Part shown: positions 59,734 to 64,000 of the stretch, in pieces | Layout: every line of letters starts with the position of its first letter | Numbering within the stretch: position 1 is the first letter of the stretch | Origin: Nannobrachium achirus | Taxonomy: Eukaryota > Chordata > Actinopteri > Myctophiformes > Myctophidae | Direction of reading: 5' to 3' | Length of the DNA: 64,000 nt | Assembly: GCA_963921795.1 (NCBI GenBank) | Contig: OY997651.1 | Coordinates: 55,847,642 to 55,911,641, forward strand | Position numbers and translations under genes: made by a program | Notes under the pieces: generated by a model | The model's input: only the letters and a program-made list of their open reading frames with translations | The model's database searches: none | Told to the model about the DNA's origin: nothing

Positions 59734-59939
59734 ACTAATTGTTGTTTAGGTTTCCACCTGACAAGTAATGGGAGTTCTAAAAGCACCCGAAATTACACTT
59801 TTTGACACGCTGCGGTGCACCTCTAAATATAAAAGAATTTCCCCCAAACTTTGCTAAAATCATTTGTATAGACACTGTAACAAAATGCAACATGGAACAG
59901 TTCTCAATTTTGACGTTACATTTTTGCATTGCATTTTGA

Positions 59940-60385
59940 TGCATCCTAATGTGGGACAATGACAAAACAAAATTCAGATGGAGGACCACAGCCAATTATT
60001 TGGGGGCCAAAGGGTGGCACTAGATGAAAGGTTGTGGGGTCACTTCATCAGTAGAGCTAATTCTCAATGTGCTCCATAAGTTTCATGACAATCCTCACAT
60101 TAGATTTTCACACATCATGTTGTGCCAGTGACCATTTTTACCTAATGGTGGCGCTAGAAGAAAGACTATTTGAACAATAAAATCAGTTGGTGTCATCCTC
60201 TGGGGAGCATGAAGGCTCACAGTCTTCATTATTCTTTTCAATATATGTTGTTTATGATGTGTATGTAAGCTCTCACCGTGTGACATATTGTGAGCTTGTA
60301 GATCTGCTATTTTTGCTAAATGTTCAGCCCAGAATAGGGTCATCTGCCATTTGGTGGTGCTCTACATTTCACAATTTCTAACTAG
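59940..60385 (+). repeat. GGTGGCGCTA intron repeat
   Basis: Counterpart of 26985-27420, with a palindrome half-site at 60289-60308. Confidence 0.75.
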
Positions 60386-60465
60386 ATAGGAGATCTCTTA
60401 GTTAACTTCATTGACAGTGATGAATGTGGTCTAATCTGTTTGATTTTACATTTTTATATTTACAG

Positions 60466-60490
60466 ACTTGCTGGCTGTGACCTCAAAAAG
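60466..60490 (+). pseudogene. LRR exon stub (25 nt left of 174)
   Basis: Same acceptor and same break point as 27502-27526, so the deletion happened before the H blocks were duplicated. Confidence 0.85.
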
Positions 60491-61030
60491 TATTAGTTTA
60501 GTTTGACTATTTATTATGTGATTATAAAAACATGAATACTGTGGTAACCCACACTGACTAGAATAATGATAAGGTACAGTGACTACAGTATGTGATCCTT
60601 CATGGCTGTTGGGGAATGATCACATCCAGTTATGCAATCATTTGACTGTCAAACTGGTGTAAACACAGACTGGAAGGTTGGCTTGTTCCTCAGCCCACCA
60701 GAACCAGCAATCTGATCAATTATGATCATTGTTGTGTCCATAGGCGGCGGGTGAGCCAAACGTTTGGAGGAGTTATATGTTGGAATGGGAGCGTTGGCAT
60801 GCAATTTCTTTTTTATCCAATTTATACACAGTGCCAGGTTGAAATGACAAGCAATAGTATTAGAAAGGATAAAGATATCATAATAACAAGGTTTCTGTTT
60901 CAAAATCAAAAGGGAGGACATTTATTAAGACCAGACCATGTGTAGTTTATTAAGAAGAAATAATATTGCTGTGCAATTTAGCCTTGTCCCTAGCAAAGTT
61001 TACTGCAAGTTTCCGCATCTGGAATATAGA

Positions 61031-61088
61031 CGATCTGCAAGCTCATAACGCATTGCGGTGCGACGCGTTGTGAGCTTGTAGTTCAGCC
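61031..61088. repeat. Short palindrome, GATCTACAAGCTCACAA family
   Basis: Both arms are present here (gatctgcaagctcataacg and cgttgtgagcttgtag); in H blocks A and B only the right arm remains, through a deletion of about 28 bp. Confidence 0.8.
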
Positions 61089-61603
61089 ACTTTTGGCATG
61101 TAACACATCGTATTACGAAGTATAAGTCAGGCTTTACTTGGGAGATGTGTGTGTGTGTTGGACTATCACCAGTTTTTCCCAAGAGAAAGCCTTGTGACGC
61201 GAGGTTAGTGTTGTATGGACGAGGCGATTCTACACAGTGCAGTGGCGCAAAATAGACATCCAATGCAAGGGACAGTAGAACACCGCACGGTGCTACAAGC
61301 TCCCTTTGGCTACAACACTGTCAACCCATTTACCGGCTCTGTGTGTGCTGTTTGGGACATGCTCCGTGCTTACTGCTGAAGTCTCAGACCTGTGCCTGCT
61401 GCATTAGCGCAAGCACACACAGGGCCAGACAGTGCCAAACACACCAGGAGTTGTGCGCTGCGCGAATCATCACGTCAGTGCATGACTATACAGTACTGTG
61501 CAGTATATCAACATTATGATTGACCCAAATTGAAGCCTGACCACCAATTTAGCCTTGCTGAATTATCAACTAATCGTTACTTGGGGGCTTCAGCAACAGC
61601 TCT

Positions 61604-61646
61604 CACACACACGCAGGCACACAGGCACGCACGCACGCACACACAG

Positions 61647-61707
<61 letters not shown>

Positions 61708-61721
61708 AACACACACACACA
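61604..61721. repeat. AC-rich microsatellite, interrupted
   Basis: Shorter ACGC part, with aggc, agtc and ataca interruptions compared with copies A and B. Confidence 0.95.
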
Positions 61722-61752
61722 AAGCAACCTATATAATGCTGTGCACACATAT

Positions 61753-62275
61753 ATCTATCTATAAATGCGACAAATCTCTGTCTGTCTGCGTGCGTGTCTG
61801 TCTGTATGAAATCCGCGTATCTCGAGAACCGTTTGTCCCACCGGCTTCAGATTCGGCAGGCGCGTTCCCCACCGCGGAGTGCAGTGCCGGGCCTCGACCC
61901 GACCAGACGTGCGGTTTTCCGAAACCGGCGCGAAACGTTCGGAATCTCCTTATGCAGAGCTGATTGTTGACATCAGGCTGTTCCGGAGGAAATCGGCGCA
62001 AGCGCGGACTCATTGTGAGAAATCGGCGCAAGCGCTGACTCATTGTGACATCACTTCATAAAAGGCTCTGACATCACGTACGCCACATGAGTCAACAAAA
62101 AATCTCTGTGAATGTGTATGTATGTATGTAATCCGCGTATCTCGAGAACCGTTCTTCCCACCGGCACGCGCGTTCTCCAGATATGGGCATAAAATTAATG
62201 CCCGAATGTGGAGCTGATGTCTGACATCAGAGTTTTCCGCAACCGGTACTGTGTGTGCAAAGATCTCCATACCGG
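61753..62275. repeat. Interspersed repeat with 'gtatctcgagaaccg' phrases
   Basis: 'ccgcgtatctcgagaaccgt' occurs at 61814 and 62133, each after a ctgtctgtctg- or atgtatgtatg-type run; 'aaatcggcgcaagcgcggac' is duplicated at 61991 and 62020. Two degenerate units of one repeat, interrupted by the hAT element at 62276. No gene. Confidence 0.6.
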
Positions 62276-63537
62276 CAGTGTTGTACCCGAACGCGTTCAA
62301 AGAACGATCGTTCATGAACACGTTCATATTTTGGGCGAACGTGAACTGAACGTAATTGTTTTCGCTTGATGAACGATATTGTCGAACGCGGTCATTCTGA
62401 CGCCCGTGAACGACGTTCGTCGGCGTTAGTCGGCCGTTCATGCGGCGGTCCGCGCCTCCGCGGTCGTCTGTCCTCTGCTCCTCTCGTCTCTCTTTTCATT
62501 CACATGCTCCAATAGTAGGCACTGCACGCAGCGCTCCTCGTGAACGTTCCTCCGTTGATATGCGGTGCTGTCTGCACTCTGCTGCTGCACTGTGAATCTC
62601 CTCCTCGTCTCGCAAGCCTGACTGACTATACTTTGTCCTATGTGTGTTGCACGGCGAAAATAGCTGATCTGCAAGCTCACAACGCGTCGCATCCACGAGA
62701 CAACGCGGAAACATGCTGTGCACGGTTTAGAAACGTCTGCCTTCTAGTGGGGTTCCTTGTACATGTAATTTTTTGGTTTTTTTCTAGTGGGGTTCCTTGT
62801 ACATATAATTTTTTGTTTTCATTTCAAATGTGTGTTAAAGTTTCTTTCACTTCCAATTTGTAGATTATGGTTTATAGAACAATTTTGGTTAGAGTGTCAA
62901 GACAGTAGATTGAAGAAAAATATATTTTTTGCCCTATTTCCAAAATGACCAAAATCGGAATTGTGTTTTTTGAACAATGTCTTAGTTTTCCCACAACTGC
63001 TGTGTAATATATATATTTTTTATTGCTATATCAAGTCAATACTGTGTGGGGAATCAATTGGAGTCAAATATTTGTTTTGAATATTATGATATTTCACACA
63101 ATGAGACAATAACATGGTTATTACATTCAGCCCTTCACAATAAGGGTGCAGGAAGACTGGGAACTAGGCAGTGGGCACATAAATATTGTGGGCACCTCAA
63201 TGTTAAGTTGGATGAAATTATTGCTGTGTGTGGTTCTATATGGGCTGTGTCAATAGTTTTGACAAATAATAGCATGCAGCAACGTCTAAACATTTATATA
63301 TATATAGACCTTTATATATATTTTTTTTCCTTTTTTTTTTTTTTTTTGAATAGCCAAAAGTATAAAAAAAATATGGTTAAAAAAAGAACTAAAAAAGAAC
63401 TATGTAGTTCATTTTGGGGAACCATGAACTTTAGTTCATAATGGGGAATTATGAACTAAAAATGAACTAGTTCATTTTAGAAGTTCTGAACTTGAACTTG
63501 AACTAGTTCGTTTTTAAAGTGAACTTTCCCAACACTG
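62276..63537. mobile_element. hAT-like element, 1.26 kb, 8-bp TSD
   Basis: Ends CAGTGTTG and CAACACTG; flanks CATACCGG identical (62268-62275, 63538-63545). Sub-terminal tracts repeat 'cgttcatgaac' and 'gaacttgaacttgaac' motifs typical of a fish hAT family. No transposase frame; contains a palindrome half-site (62662-62690) and poly-T near 63330. Confidence 0.92.
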
Positions 63538-63553
63538 CATACCGGTATATGGG

Positions 63554-63702
63554 CATAAGGGGACAAAGGCAAACAGATGGTCAAAACGGGTCCTATGACA
63601 ACAGGTATATTGGGGTTTGCATTAAAGGGTGGGGACAAAGGCAAACAGATGGTCAAAACGTGTCCTATGACAACAGGTATATTGGGGTTTGCATTATAGG
63701 GA
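63554..63702 (+). repeat. Direct tandem repeat, about 72-bp unit x2
   Basis: 'ggggacaaaggcaaacagat' plus 'ggtatattggggtttgcatt' occurs twice with few differences. Confidence 0.88.
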
Positions 63703-64000
63703 TAGGGCATTCATGGGGTCCGCTCCAAAAAAGAAAATAAAAGAGACAAAGACAAACATAAGACAAGCAACAAAGCGTGGGACTGGGAGGATGACTTATA
63801 TGATGCAGATTTAAGCAGGTTGTGTATTCTGCTTAAAGAAAAAACAAACAAAAAGCGACAGAGATCTCCATATATATGTGCATAAAATGGACGCAGATAA
63901 ACAGATATCTCCATATACGGGCATAAAGGGACACAGACAGACAGATACAGAGATCTCCATATATGGTCATAAAATGGACGCAAATAGACAGATATCTCCA
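63703..64000 (+). repeat. Repeat tail with 'tctccatatatgg' units
   Basis: From 63858 to the window end, 'agatctccatatatatgtgc', 'atatctccatatacgggcat' and 'gatctccatatatggtcata' alternate with ataaaatggacgca and acagacagaca. It is an array that continues beyond the window. A lysine-rich open frame (63719-63880 +, with KAWDWEDDLYDADLSR) is unassigned. Confidence 0.7.

Larger units (their letters stand above)
56115..61752. repeat. H block, copy C
   Basis: Counterpart of 36975-42480. It keeps the LRR stub that B lost. Homology ends at 61752 inside 'gtgcacacatat', where unrelated repeat begins. Confidence 0.88.

Overview
The window is nuclear DNA of a teleost fish. It holds part of one fish-type NLR (NLRC3/NLRP12-like) immune receptor gene on the + strand, spread through introns crowded with transposons. 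The grounds are: an exon matching the C-terminal half of a fish NACHT module, a string of 174-nt ribonuclease-inhibitor-type LRR exons with canonical splice acceptors, long (CA)n microsatellites, an L2-like LINE, a tRNA-derived SINE, and many hAT-type, TTAA, TA and TTA elements. Nothing looks bacterial or viral. I cannot name the species or order.

Layout. 1-1292: end of the NACHT exon, open at the window edge. 1293-7407: first intron, with a hAT-like element (2142-4783) carrying a fold-back element, a small palindrome and a LINE. 7408-7581: first LRR exon. 7582-22.8 kb: a very long intron with fold-back elements, a 688-bp tandem duplication, a two-exon DUF7869-like transposase-type gene (15045-16007), the tail of an L2-like ORF (20367-20920) and a promoter-like patch with a possible short exon (about 10.68-10.94 kb). 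From 23.5 kb on, two block types alternate. 'H' blocks (23.5-29.1, 37.0-42.5, 56.1-61.75 kb) hold a decayed ZMYM1/DUF4371-type hAT transposase on the - strand, a SINE, CA tracts and a deleted LRR exon. 'L' blocks (29.25-36.96, 49.0-56.1 kb) hold two full LRR exons and half of a third. The stretch 29.25-42.5 kb recurs almost unchanged at 49.0-61.75 kb, which points to a recent tandem duplication of about 19-20 kb. Between the copies, 42.5-49.0 kb has one more full LRR exon (46567-46740) and several large insertions.

How it fits together. The six full LRR exons (7408, 30005, 34524, 46567, 49818, 54676) are all 174 nt, open, and phase-2 at both ends, so any number can be joined to the NACHT exon without breaking frame. 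Two half exons (31009, 51212) have lost their acceptor, and two 25-nt stubs (27502, 60466) mark deleted exons. The picture is a receptor whose LRR array grows and shrinks by duplication of intron+exon modules, while transposons fill the introns and supply homology for further rearrangement. Fragment boundaries of old repeats are approximate. Element boundaries with target-site duplications were read directly from the sequence.
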